Under the pieces are notes generated by a model. The model was given only the letters and a program-made list of their open reading frames with translations, had not been told where the DNA came from and did not search any database. Made by a program: the position numbers and the translations under genes. Positions 47,513 through 57,900 of a DNA stretch of 64,000 nucleotides are shown piece after piece. The DNA is taken from NCBI GenBank assembly GCA_023055505.1, contig JALIRH010000116.1:806001-870000 (forward strand), given 5' to 3'. Source of the DNA: Callipepla californica brunnescens. Lineage: Eukaryota > Chordata > Aves > Galliformes > Odontophoridae. Numbering within the stretch: position 1 is the first letter of the stretch; every line of letters starts with the position of its first letter.

Positions 47513-47632
47513 TATGTGCCCCAGGAGATTCCTAAGGAGCTGCAGTTCCCCCTCCACGACACCAGGCGGCGCTCTCACGTGATGTCGCTGTGTCTCTGTG
47601 GCTCCCTCTTGCTCCCTGTGGTTTTCCATGGG
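47513..47632 (+). promoter_or_regulatory. CTCF-like/E-box module, copy 4
   Basis: The core reads ACACCAGGCGGCGCTC (47559-47574) with an intact CACGTG at 47576-47581. It is separated from copy 3 by about 700 bp of pure 10-bp repeat. Confidence 0.5.
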
Positions 47633-48040
47633 TCGCTGTGGATCGCTATGGGTCCCAATGGGTCGCTGTGGTTCCTGGCATGGGTCGCTATGGGTCAAGC
47701 TGTGGGTCACTTTGGGTTGCTGTGGGTGTCTGTGGGTCCAGCTATAGGTCACTGTGGGTCTCAGTGAGTCGCTGTGGGTCTCTATAAGTCGCTGTGGGTA
47801 ACTATGAGTCTCTATGTGTTTCTATGGGTCGCTGTGGGTCTCTATGGGTCGCTGTGGGTCCCGCTGTGGGTCACTGTGGGTCGCTGTGTGAGCTATCGGT
47901 CTCTGTGGGTTGCTGTGGTTCCCCCTATAGGTTGCTGTGGGTCGGTTGGGTCGCTGTGGGTCCCGCTATGGGTCGCTGTGAGTCTCTATGGGTCGCTGTG
48001 GGTCTCTATGGGTCAGTGTGGGTCACTGTGGGTTCCGCAG

Positions 48041-48226
48041 AAGGCGGTGTGCCCAGAGCGAAGCCACGCCCAGCTATGGGGCGGATGTGGGGCAGCTATG
48101 GGGCAGCCATGGGTCACCATGGATCTCCATGGGGTCCCTACGGATCTCAATGGGGTCTCCACTGATCTCAGTGGATCTCAATGGGGTGGCTATGGGGCAG
48201 CTGTGGGGCAGCAATGGGGCACTGAC
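48041..48226. repeat. Mixed 11-bp repeat and short unique island
   Basis: GTTCCGCAGAAGGCGGTGTG and the next 25 bp are unique; then CAGCTATGGGGCGG-type 11-mers identical in style to the left block appear at 48072-48115 and 48178-48220, with GGTC-type units between. The 10-bp and 11-bp families interleave here. Confidence 0.75.
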
Positions 48227-48276
48227 CTATTCCCCTCAGAATGCCGCCACTGCATCTCCTCCACCTCCTGCGGGAG
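48227..48276 (-). CDS. Candidate second coding exon, unidentified gene
   Basis: On the minus strand CCCGCAG (acceptor-like) precedes a coding-like stretch reading EVEEMQWRHSEGNR, followed by GTCAGT at 48226, the same donor hexamer as the candidate first exon at 49068-49100. Both flanks are minisatellite. The acceptor lies at about 48268, or at CCCACAG about 15 bp upstream. No family is recognised; the support is splice signals and non-repetitive coding texture only. Confidence 0.3.
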
Positions 48277-49020
48277 CACCTCTGTGGGGCAGAACTCTGC
48301 CCCACACCTTCACCCCAAACATCCACACCACAGCTCAGCCCCACATCACTGCCCCACATCCCACACATTTGCCCCACATCTCTGCCCCTCATCCCCTGGC
48401 CACACAGCTCAGCCCCACATCCCACAGCTCAGCCCCTCATCCCACACCTGGCCCCAGAGCTCAGCCCTGTGGCTCTGCCCCACACATCTGCCCCAAACCC
48501 CACACCTGGACCCACAGCTCAGCCCCACATCCCTCAGCTCTGCACCACAGCTCAGCCCCTCACCTCACACCTGGCCCCAGAGCTCAGCCCTGTGGCTCTG
48601 CCCCACACATCTGCCCCAAACCCCACACCTGGACCCACAGATCTGCCCCACATCCCACAGCTCTGCCCCACGGCTCAACCCCAATCTGCACATACCTGCC
48701 CCACATCCCACAGCTCTGCCCCACATACCTACCTGCCCCACAGATCAGCCCCACATTCCACAGCTCTGCCCCATGGATCAGCCTCACATCCCGCAGCTCA
48801 GCCCCGCATCTGAGCCCCACATCTGCTCATACCTGCACCACACCTCCGCCCCCCAACCGCCACAGCTCTGCCCCACAGATCCACCCCACAGCTCAGCCCC
48901 GCATCCCACAGCTCTGCCCCAATCAGTGCACCTGGACCCACAACTCTGCCCCACAGCTCTGCCCCAAGCCTGGACCCCACACCCACGACCCCAGCCCCAA
49001 ATCCCTGCCCCATAACCCCA
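48277..49020. repeat. ~20-bp C-rich minisatellite
   Basis: Units like CACAGCTCTGCCCCACATCC recur with drift. A larger block of about 113 bp (CCACACCTGGCCCCAGAGC through CACCTGGACCCACAG) is duplicated at 48445-48515 and 48558-48630. Long Pro/His/Ser-rich plus frames and Gly/Trp/Cys-rich minus frames come from the repeat. If the flanking exons are real, this is their intron. Confidence 0.9.
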
Positions 49021-49067
49021 TAACCTGACCCCGGCCCCATAACCGCCCCTCCCGCCCTGCCACTGAC

Positions 49068-49100
49068 CACGTGCTCTGCTTCCAGCTCCGCTTCCACCAT
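49068..49100 (-). CDS. Candidate first coding exon with ATG, unidentified gene
   Basis: On the minus strand an ATG at 49100, in the context AGCGGCCGCATGG, opens a short frame MVEAELEAEHV that ends at a GTCAGT donor (49067); a GTGGTC three bases earlier is an alternative. The promoter-like region lies directly upstream. The next exon candidate downstream is at 48227-48276. Protein family unknown; the peptide is acidic and helical in character. Confidence 0.35.
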
Positions 49101-49345
49101 GCGGCCGCTTCCGGCCCCACGGCACAGCTCGGCCAATCACAGCACAGATCGGCAGCGGAAAGGGCGGGGTGTGGGGGAGCGAGGCGGAACAGTGCCACTG
49201 GAACGAGGCACGATGACCGGAAAGGACTGAAACTTCTGGGAGCGTGGATTTCCGGCAGCGAGCAGGGCATTGTGGGTAAGGAGGCGGAAGCACGCCTGGA
49301 AGTGGGAAACCGGAAGCCAGTGGGAAGCGAGTGGGCATGGCCAAC
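49101..49345 (-). promoter_or_regulatory. Housekeeping-type CpG promoter
   Basis: The stretch combines several classical proximal elements: a CCAAT box (GGCCAATCAC, 49131-49140), a GC box (AGGGCGGGGT, 49161-49170), ETS cores (GCTTCCGGCC 49107-49116, ACCGGAAAGG about 49216, TTTCCGGC about 49249, ACCGGAAGCC about 49310) and, on the minus strand, TACCCACAATGCCCTGC (49262-49278), which fits the ZNF143/STAF consensus almost completely. No TATA box. The order relative to the ATG at 49100 implies minus-strand transcription, but such promoters are often bidirectional. Confidence 0.6.
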
Positions 49346-49685
49346 GTTAAGCCTCGCATTCGAGCCACGCCCCAACGTGCAATGACCCGAAGTGACCCCG
49401 ATGTGACGCAAAATGACCCCAAATATCCCAGATTACTTCCAACACTTCTTGGAAGCGCTGTGCCCCAAAGGGCCCCAAAATGACCCCAAAGTGACCCCAA
49501 AACCCTATAACGACCCCATAAGGACCATATCAAATCCCCTATGGGGTCACTTCTTGGTGTCTCTGCAGGCCACGACGCAGCACTGCACCCCAAAGTGCTC
49601 CAGAGTGACCCCAAAGTGACCGTAAATCGGCCCTAATGACCCCAAAAAACCTAAATCCTGGAACGGCCCCAAAACGGCCACACGG
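49346..49685. repeat. Degenerate GACCCCAAA repeat with exon echo
   Basis: GTGACCCCAAA and CGACCCCATA-type units recur irregularly. At 49550-49590 there is a second, imperfect copy of the 3' part of the exon-like island at 49686-49798 (minus-strand VVACRDTKK, then a stop), showing that exon sequence was copied along with the repeat. Confidence 0.7.
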
Positions 49686-49798
49686 GGTCGCTTCTTCTTG
49701 GTGTCCCTGCAGGCCACAACGTAGCGCTGTGCGACGTTGAGTGGCGATGAATATCCGTCAGCGTACAACGTGTCCTCAAACAGCACCGAGGAATCATC
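49686..49798 (-). CDS. Candidate internal exon, unidentified gene
   Basis: On the minus strand GCCGCAG at 49805-49799 precedes a coding-like frame beginning DDSSVLFEDTLYADGYSSP, continuing NVAQRYVVACRDTKKKRP. Composition is balanced and unlike the flanking repeats, and the acceptor is good; the donor near 49685 (CCCC then GTGTGG) is weaker. I do not recognise the protein. Partial copies of both its ends occur in the flanking minisatellites. Confidence 0.45.
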
Positions 49799-49802
49799 CT
49801 GC

Positions 49803-50240
49803 GGCTGTTATAGAGCAATTATGGGGTCAGGGGGAATTTATGGGGTCGGGAGGAAAGCAATGGGGTCAGGGGGAATTATGGGGTCAGGGGGAATTTAAAG
49901 GGTTGGGGGGGGAACAGGGGAACTAATAGGGTCAGAGGGGAAATTAATGGGGTCACGGGGGGAACAGGTGAATTATGGGGACGGGGGGAAAGTAATGGGG
50001 TTGGGCTGATGTGACCTCAAACAGCACCGAGGAATCGTCCTGCGGCTGTTCTAGGGCAATTATAGGGTCGGGGGGAATAGGGGAAGTAACAGGGTCAGGA
50101 GGTGAAGTAATGGGGTCACAGGGGGGAATTGATGGGGTTGGGGGGGAAATTATAGGGTCATGGGGGGGAATTATGGGGTCGGGGGAAAATTGTGGGGTCA
50201 GGGGGGAACTAATGGGATTTGGGGCTGACATTTGGGGGAA
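49803..50240. repeat. GGGGTCAGGGGGAATTA minisatellite
   Basis: Units of about 17-20 bp built on TTATGGGGTCAGGGGGAA alternate with shorter variants. A copy of the 5' end of the neighbouring exon-like island lies inside it at about 50019-50050 (minus strand DDSSVLFE, including its GCCGCAG acceptor). The G runs make it a candidate quadruplex former. Confidence 0.85.
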
Positions 50241-50384
50241 ATAATCGGATTCTGGGGCTGATAATGGAGATTTTGGGGTGGAATTGCAGGATTTTGGCGC
50301 TGAGTTTTGGGGTCAGATATCGACATTATAGGGCTGGGTTATGGGGTCCGTTCGTGCCCTTTTGGGGCCGGGTTCTGTGCTGTG
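50241..50384. other. G-rich spacer before array remnant
   Basis: Short TTTTGGGG and GGGGCTGA-like pieces, with no coding or structural signal. It ends at GTGCTGTGGGTCCT, where the sequence joins the C-rich arm of the composite unit. Confidence 0.5.
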
Positions 50385-51004
50385 GGTCCTAAAACTAAAG
50401 AGAACCCTACCCCTTCCACTAAACCTTCATCTACATCCCTAACCCTTACCCTAAACCTAAATCTACACCAAAACCTAACCCTAACCCTAACATGTCTTCT
50501 AACTGTAAAACTAATGCTTCACCTAACCCAAACTGAAACCCTAGGATTAAACCTTACCTAACACCTAGCTATATTCCTAACCCTATCCTGAAACCTAACG
50601 TTAACCCTAACCCTAAAAACAACTTGGAACCAAACCCTAACCCTAACCTAACCCTTATCAGAACCCTAAATCTAATCCTAACCGTTACCTTAATTTAACT
50701 CCAATTCTACCTGAAATCTAAATGGGACCTTAAAACCAACCCCAAATTTAAGCCCAACCCTAAGCCTAACACAAAGCATTAGATTACCACAGCCATCACC
50801 TAACTTCTAACCCTGACCCTAACACTAATACTAAACCAAAACAGATTCCAAATACTAACCCAATTCCTATTCTGAAACCCAAAACTATTCCAAAAACAAA
50901 CCCAAGGCCTAACCTTTCTCTCACTCTAACAATCAAAGAAAACCTATTCCTAAACCTAATCCTAAATCTAGTCCTAATCCTAACCCTCACCCTTAATCTA
51001 ACCC
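50385..51004 (-). repeat. Composite-unit C-arm remnant, left of solo LTR
   Basis: From GGTCCTAAAACTAAAGAG the sequence follows the C-rich arm seen at 26094, 31385 and 36647, including the GCATTAGATTACCACA landmark at 50776-50791. It is more diverged from those copies than they are from each other, so it left the homogenised array earlier. It breaks off at AATCTAACCC where the solo LTR sits. Confidence 0.9.
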
Positions 51005-51578
51005 TGTCAACGGTTTACCGGGCTGGATCGGCCCGGTTCCGTGACGATTGCTGCGGGGACCCACGGACCCACGCCCCAGGAAAGGGCAAGGAAAAAGGGA
51101 AAAGGGAAAAGGGAGATGGGCCTAGAAACAAAACAGCGGCAACGATCTGAGGAGGAAAGCTAATTTACTAAATAAGATATTAGAAAACAAAATAACACAA
51201 TATAATACAATGTAATTGGAATTGAGGCTAATGAATCAAACAAAATGAGCAAGAGAGAGTGTCCGATAAACCGAAGGCCTTACGCTAACGCTGAAGGCGA
51301 TACGGCAGCGAGCACCCACTGCTGAGTCGATCCCGAAGGAAAGAGAGTGTCCCGTGACCGCTGAGGGTTTTTATCTGTTCCCTCTGAGCGGAAAACACGT
51401 AAAAATACAAAGCATCGCAAAGTCCTCTGGGGAATGTAGTGCTTCTTCTCTTCTCAGACAGGTATACCTGGAATTATCAATGATCTATGGAGCTGGAGTA
51501 TTAGCTCTTCAACTCCTAATGCAATACATGATGTTATGATGTGGAATACCAGTACCAAAAAATCATAAAACCATGACA
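51005..51578 (-). mobile_element. Solo LTR of the ERV-A family with 5-bp duplication
   Basis: On the minus strand it runs from TGTCATGGTTTTATG at 51578 to GTTGACA at 51005, 574 bp, closely matching the ERV-A LTR at both ends. It is flanked by AACCC on each side (51000-51004 and 51579-51583). Array copies give the empty site CTAACCCCAACCCCCACCC (near 26980, 32270 and 37533), which equals the two flanks with one AACCC removed. Internal genes were lost by LTR-LTR recombination. Confidence 0.95.
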
Positions 51579-51990
51579 AACCCCAACCCCCACCCAGAAG
51601 CTAACACTTAGCATTGTACAATACCTAAACGTACCCCTAATCCTTATCACTAAACCTAAAAGGAACCTGAAACATAGTGCTAAATCTGACCCGAACCCTA
51701 ACCCTAAACTTCATCCTATTCCCAAACCTCGCCCTATTCGGAACCCTATTCCACACCCGAACACTAACCCTTACTCTATTACTAACTTGAAGACTAACCC
51801 TAACAATGAACCAATTCCTAAACCTTTTCCTTCCTCCAAATTGATTCCTAACACTAACCCTAACCCTAATCAAACCCGAACCCTATTCTTAACCCTAAAT
51901 CTAACCGTATCCCAATCCCTAACTCTTACCATAACCCTAACCCTAAGTCTTACTCTATCACTAACCCTAACCCTACATTAACCCTATCCT
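51579..51990 (-). repeat. Composite-unit C-arm remnant, right of solo LTR
   Basis: It continues the interrupted arm (CACCCAGAAGCTAACACTTAGC, as at 26996). Near 51690-51790 it holds about 100 bp, including ATTCGGAACCCTATTCC, absent from the tandem copies, which suggests this copy keeps an older version and the array founder had a deletion. Confidence 0.85.
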
Positions 51991-54900
51991 AACCCTAACC
52001 ATAACCCTAACCTAAACCTAATCCCAATCCTAACCCTAACCCTACCCTAACCCCTAACACTAATCCCCTAAAACTTACCACAACCCTAACCCTGAACCCT
52101 AACACTATCCTAACCCTGAACCTAACCCTAATCCTACCCTAACACCAACCCTCACCCTAACCCTAACCCTAACCCCTAACCCTAACACTAATCCCCTAAC
52201 CCTAACCCCCTAACCCTAACCCTAACCTAACCCTTACCCCAACCCTAACCCCTAACCATACCCTAACCCTAACCCTAAACCCTAACACTACCCTAACCCT
52301 GAACCTAACCCTAATCCTACCCTAACACCAACCCTCACCCTAACCCTTACCCAAACCCTAAACGTACCCTAACCCTAACACTAACCCTACCCTAACTCTA
52401 ACCCTACCCTAACCCTACCCTAACTCTTACCATATCCCTAACCCTAACCCCTAACCCTAATACTGACCCTAACCCCTAACCCTAACCCTTACCGTAAATT
52501 CTAATCCAACCCTAACCCTTACCCTAACCCCTAACCCTACCCTAACCCTACAGTAACCCTCAAATCTAACCCTAATTCTACCCTAACCCTAACCCTACCC
52601 TTAACCCTGACCCTAACCATACCCTAACCCTTACCTAACCCTAACTCTACCCTAATCCTTAACCCTAAACCTACCCTAACATTTACCCTAAGCCCTAACC
52701 CTTACCCTAACCCCTACCTAACCATAACTCTAACACTAACCCTAACCCTACCCTAACACCTAACCCTACCCTAACCCTATGCTAACCCTAACCCTGACCC
52801 TGACCCTGACTCAAACCCTACCCTTAACCCTGACCCTGACCCTAACCCTACCCTAAACCTTACCTACCCCTAAGCCATAACCCTAACCCTAACACTAACC
52901 CTAACCCAACCCTAACCCTACCCTAACATTTACCCTAACCCCTAACCCTTACCTAACCATAACCCTAACACTAACCCTAAACCTAACCTAACCCTACCCT
53001 AACCGTGACCCTAACCCCTATCCCCAACCCGTAAGCCCAAACCCTAACCCTGTCCCTAACCCCAACCCTACCCTAAACCTAACCCCAACCCTACCCTAAC
53101 CCTAACCCTGCCCCTAACCCTAACACTAACCCCTAACCCTACCCGAGCCCTAACCCCTAACCTTAACCCTAACCCCTAACCCATACCCTACCCTAACACT
53201 ACCCTACCCTTACCATAAACCTACCCTAACTCTACCCTTACCCTAACCCTACCCTAACCCTAACTCTAACCCTACCCTAACTCTAACCCTATCCATAACC
53301 CTAACCCTACCATAACCCTATTGATGGACCCTAACCCTGCCCTAACCCTAACCCTAAACCCTAAACCTTGCCTAACCCTATTGATGGACCCTAACCATAA
53401 CACTAACCCTACCCGTAATCCTACCCCTAACCCTTACCCAACCCTAACCCTAACCCTAATCCAACCTAAACCTAACCCTAACCCTAACACTAACCCTACC
53501 CCTACCCATACACCTAACCCTAACCCCTAACCCTAAACCCTAACCCTATTGATGGACCCTAACCGTAACCGGAACCCTAACCCTAACTTTACCCTAACCC
53601 TACCCGTAACCCTACCCCTAACCCTTACCCTATTCTAACCCTAACCCTAACCCTAACCCTAACCCTACCCTAACCCTAACTCCTAACACCTTAACCCTAA
53701 TCCTAACCCCTAACCCTTACCCTACCCTAACCCTACCCCTACCCTACCCTAACACTAACCCCTAACCTTAACCCCTAACCCTAACACTACACCCTAACCC
53801 TAACACAAACCCTACCCTAACCCTATCCTAACCCTACCCTAATCTAACCCTAACCCTATTGATCGACCCAAAACCTAACCCTAACCCTACCCTAACCCTA
53901 AAACCCTAACCCTGACTCACACCCTACCCGTAACCCTGACCCTAATACTTACCATAACCATTATCTAACCCTAACCCTACCCCTTAAACCTAACCCTAAC
54001 CCTACCCTAACCTTTACCCTAACCCTAACCCTTACTTAACCATAACCCTACCCTAACACTAACCCTAACCCTACCGTAAACCCTAACCCTAACCCTAACC
54101 CTAACCCTAACCCTAACCCTACCGTAAACCCTAACCCTTACCCTACCCTAACCCTTACCCTTACCCTAACCCTACCCTAATCCTAACCCCTAACCCCAAC
54201 CCCTAAGCCCTTATCCTGCCCCTAACCCTTACCCCACCCTAACCCTAAACCCAACCCTACCCTAGCCCTAAACCTACCCAGCCCTAACCCCTAACCTTAA
54301 CCCTAACCACTAACCCAAACCCTACCCTAACCCTAACCCTACCCTAACCCTACCCTAACTCTAACCCTAACGCTTACCATAACCCTAACCCTAAACCTTA
54401 CCCTAACACTAACCCTACCCTAACCCTAACCCTGACACTGACTCTAACCCCTAACCCTAACCCTTACCGTAACCTCTAATCCAAACCTAACCCTAACCCT
54501 ACCCTTACCTTAACCCTACCCATACCCCTACCCTTACCCCTACCCCTACCCTAACCCCTAACCCTTACCCTAACCATACTATAAGCCTAACCCTGACCCT
54601 AACACTGACCCTAACCCTAACCCTTACCCTAACCCTTACCTTTCCCTAACTCTTACCCTAACCCTACCCTAACCCTTACCATAAACCTAATCCTAACCCC
54701 TACCCTAACATTAACCCTACACTAACCCTGACCCAAACACCTAACCCTAACCTAACACTAGCCCTACCCGAACCCTAACCCCAACCCTATCCTTAACCCT
54801 AACCCTAACTCCTAACCCTACTCTAAACCTAAACCTTAACCTAACCGTAACCCCTGACCATACCCTAACCCCTAACCCTAACCCTACCCATACCCCTAAC

Positions 54901-57900
54901 CCTACACTAACCCAACCCCTAACCCTAGCCCTACCCTAACCCCTAAACCTAACCCTAACCCTAAACCTTAATCCTACCCTAACCCTACCCTAAACCTAAC
55001 CCTAACCTTAAACCCTAACCCTAACCCACCAGATCCCTAACCCTAACTCTAACCCTAACCCTACTGATTCCTTACCCTAACCCTACCCTAACTCTAACCT
55101 AACCCTAACCCTATTCCTAACCCCAACTTTAACCCTACCCTAACCCTAACCCTTATCCTAACCGTAACCCCTGACTCTACCTTAACCCCTAACCCTAACC
55201 CTACCCTAATCCCAACCCAACCCTAACACTAACCCTACCCTAACCCTTACCCTAACATTGACCCTAACCCTGACCCTTACCTATCCCTAACCCTTACCCT
55301 AACACTAACCCTAACGCTGCCCTAACCCTTACCATAACCCTAACCCTAACCCTAGCCCTACCCTAACCCCAACCCTATCCCTAACCCTACCCTTACCCTA
55401 ACCTTAACCCTAACCCTGCCCTAACCCTTACCATAACCCTAACCCTAACCCTAGCCCTACCCTAACCCTACCCTAACCCTAACCCCAACCCTATCCCTAA
55501 CCCTACCCTTACCCTAACCTTAACCCTAACCCTACCCTAACCCTTATCCTAACCTTAACCCCTGACGCTACCCTAACCCCTAACCCTAACCCTACCCTAA
55601 CCCTAACCCTAACCCTAGCCCTACCCTAACCCCAACCCTATCCCTAACCCTACCCTTACCCTAACCTTAACCCTAACCCTGCCCTAACCCTTACCATAAC
55701 CCTAACCCTAACCCTAGCCCTACCCTAACCCTACCCTAACCCTAACCCCAACCCTATCCTTAACCCTACCCTTACCCTAACCTTAACCCTAACCCTACCC
55801 TAACCCTTATCCTAACCTTAACCCCTGACGCTACCCTAACCCCTAACCCTAACCCTACCCTAACCCTAACCCAACCCTAACCCTACCCTAACCCTTACCC
55901 TAAACCAAACCCTACCCTAACTCTAACCCTAACCCTTACCCTGACCCTAACCCCTAACCCTAACCCTTACAGTAACCCCTAACCCTACCCTAACCCTAAC
56001 CCCTAACCTTAACCCCTAACCCTAACCCTACACTAACCCTAATCTAAACTAACCCTAACCCTATTGATGGACCCAAAACCTAACCCTAACCCTACACTAA
56101 CCATAACACTTAACCTAACCGTACCCTAACCCTAACCCTGACCCTAACCCTGACTCAAACCCTACCCTTAACCCTGACCCTAACCCTACCCTAACCCTTA
56201 CCTAACCCTAACCCTACCCTAACCCTAACACTACCCTAACATTTACCCTAACCCCTAACCCTTACCTAACCATAACCCTAACACTAAAACTAACCCTACT
56301 CTAACCCCTAACCCTACCCTAACCCTTACCCTAACACTAACCCTAAACCTACCCTAACCGTGACCCTAACCCCTAACCCCAACCCCAAAGCCCTAACCCT
56401 AACCCTGCCCCTAACCCCAACCCAACCCTAACCCTAACCCCAACCCTACCCTAACCCTAACACTAACCCCTAACCCTACCCTAGCCCTAACTCCTAACCC
56501 CTAATTTTAACCCTAACACTAACCCTAGCCCTACCCTAACCCTACCCCTACCCCTTACACTAACCATACCCTAACCCTAAAACTGACCCTACACCATCCC
56601 TGACCCTAACCCTAACCCTTACCCTAACCCTTACCTATCCCTAACCCTACTCTAACCCTTAACCCTAACCCTACCCTAACCCTTACCCATACCCCTACCC
56701 CTAACCCCTAAATCTAGCCCTACCCTAAGCCTAACCCTATCCTATCCCTAACCCTTACCCTAACCCTTACCTATCCCTAACCCTACCCTAACCCTAACCA
56801 TACCCCTATCCCTAACCCCTACATCTAGCCCTACCCTAACCCTAACCCTACCCTATCCCTAACCCTAACCCTTACCCTAACCCTTACCTATCCCTAACCC
56901 TACCCTAACCCTACCCCTAACCCTACCCTAACCCTACCCCTACCCCTACCCTTAGCCGTGACCCTGACCCTAACCCTACCCTAACCCTTACCTACCCCTA
57001 ACCCATAACCCTAACCCTAACCCTACCCTAACATTTACCCTAACCCTTACCTAACCATAACCCTAACACTAACCCTAAACCTAACCTAACCCTACCCTAA
57101 CCGTGACCCTAACCCCTATCCCCAACCCGTAAGCCCAAACCCTAACCCTGTCCCTAACCCCAACCCTACCCTAACCCTAACCACAACCCTACCCTAACCC
57201 TAAACCTAACACTAACCCCTAACCCTACCCTAGCCCTAATCCCTAACCCATACCCTACCCTAACACTACCCTACCCTTACCCTAAACCTACTCTAACTCT
57301 ACCCTTACCCTAACCCTACCCTAAACCTAACTATAACCCTACCCTAACTCTAACCCTAACCCTAACTCTTACCCTATCCCTAACCCTAACCCCTAACCCT
57401 GACACTGACCCTAACCACTAAACCTAACCCTTACCGTAAATTCTAATCCAACCCTAACCCTAACCCTACCCTAACCCTACCCATACCCCTACCCCTACCC
57501 CTAACCTAACCCTAACACTACCCTAACCCTAACCCCTAACCCTAACCCCTAACCGTAGCCCTACCCTAACCCTACCCCTCACCCTAACCCTATCCCTTAC
57601 CCTAACCCTTACCTATCCCTAACCCTAACCCTAAACCTTAACCCTACCCTAACCCTACCCTAAACCTAACCCTAACCTTAAACCCTAACCCCAACCCACC
57701 AGATCCCTAACCCTAACTCTAACCCTAACCCTACTGATTCCTTACCATAACCCTACCCTAACCCTAACCCTACCCTAAACTTAACCCCTAACCCTAACCC
57801 TTACCCTAACCCTAACATTGACCCTATCCCTGACCCTAACCCCTAACCCTAACCCTTACCGTAACTCCTAACCCTAAACCCTAACCCTAACACTAACCCT

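Larger units (their letters stand above)
46079..48040 (+). repeat. 10-bp GGGTCGCTRT minisatellite
   Basis: Units such as GGGTCGCTGT, GGGTCTCTAT and GGGTCACTGT run for about 2 kb. As with the 11-mer, a unit length not divisible by 3 makes all plus frames read the same 10-residue cycle (Gly/Ser/Leu/Trp/Val-rich), so the many open frames are artefacts. Four copies of a non-10-mer module interrupt it. The core GCTATGGG is shared with the 11-bp family at the left of the window. Confidence 0.93.

Noticed and set aside
46010..49614. Long plus frames (up to about 413 codons) across 46-49 kb and minus frames to 276 codons
   Set aside because: They cross several unrelated minisatellites, follow the 10-residue or 20-bp cycle, and lack domains or conserved motifs.
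17405..53530. Open frames such as Arg/Val/Phe-rich, Asn/Pro-rich and Leu/Gly-rich proteins repeated through the telomere-like arms
   Set aside because: These are frame readings of degenerate TTAGGG/CCCTAA, occur on both strands and recur in each array unit only because the DNA does.
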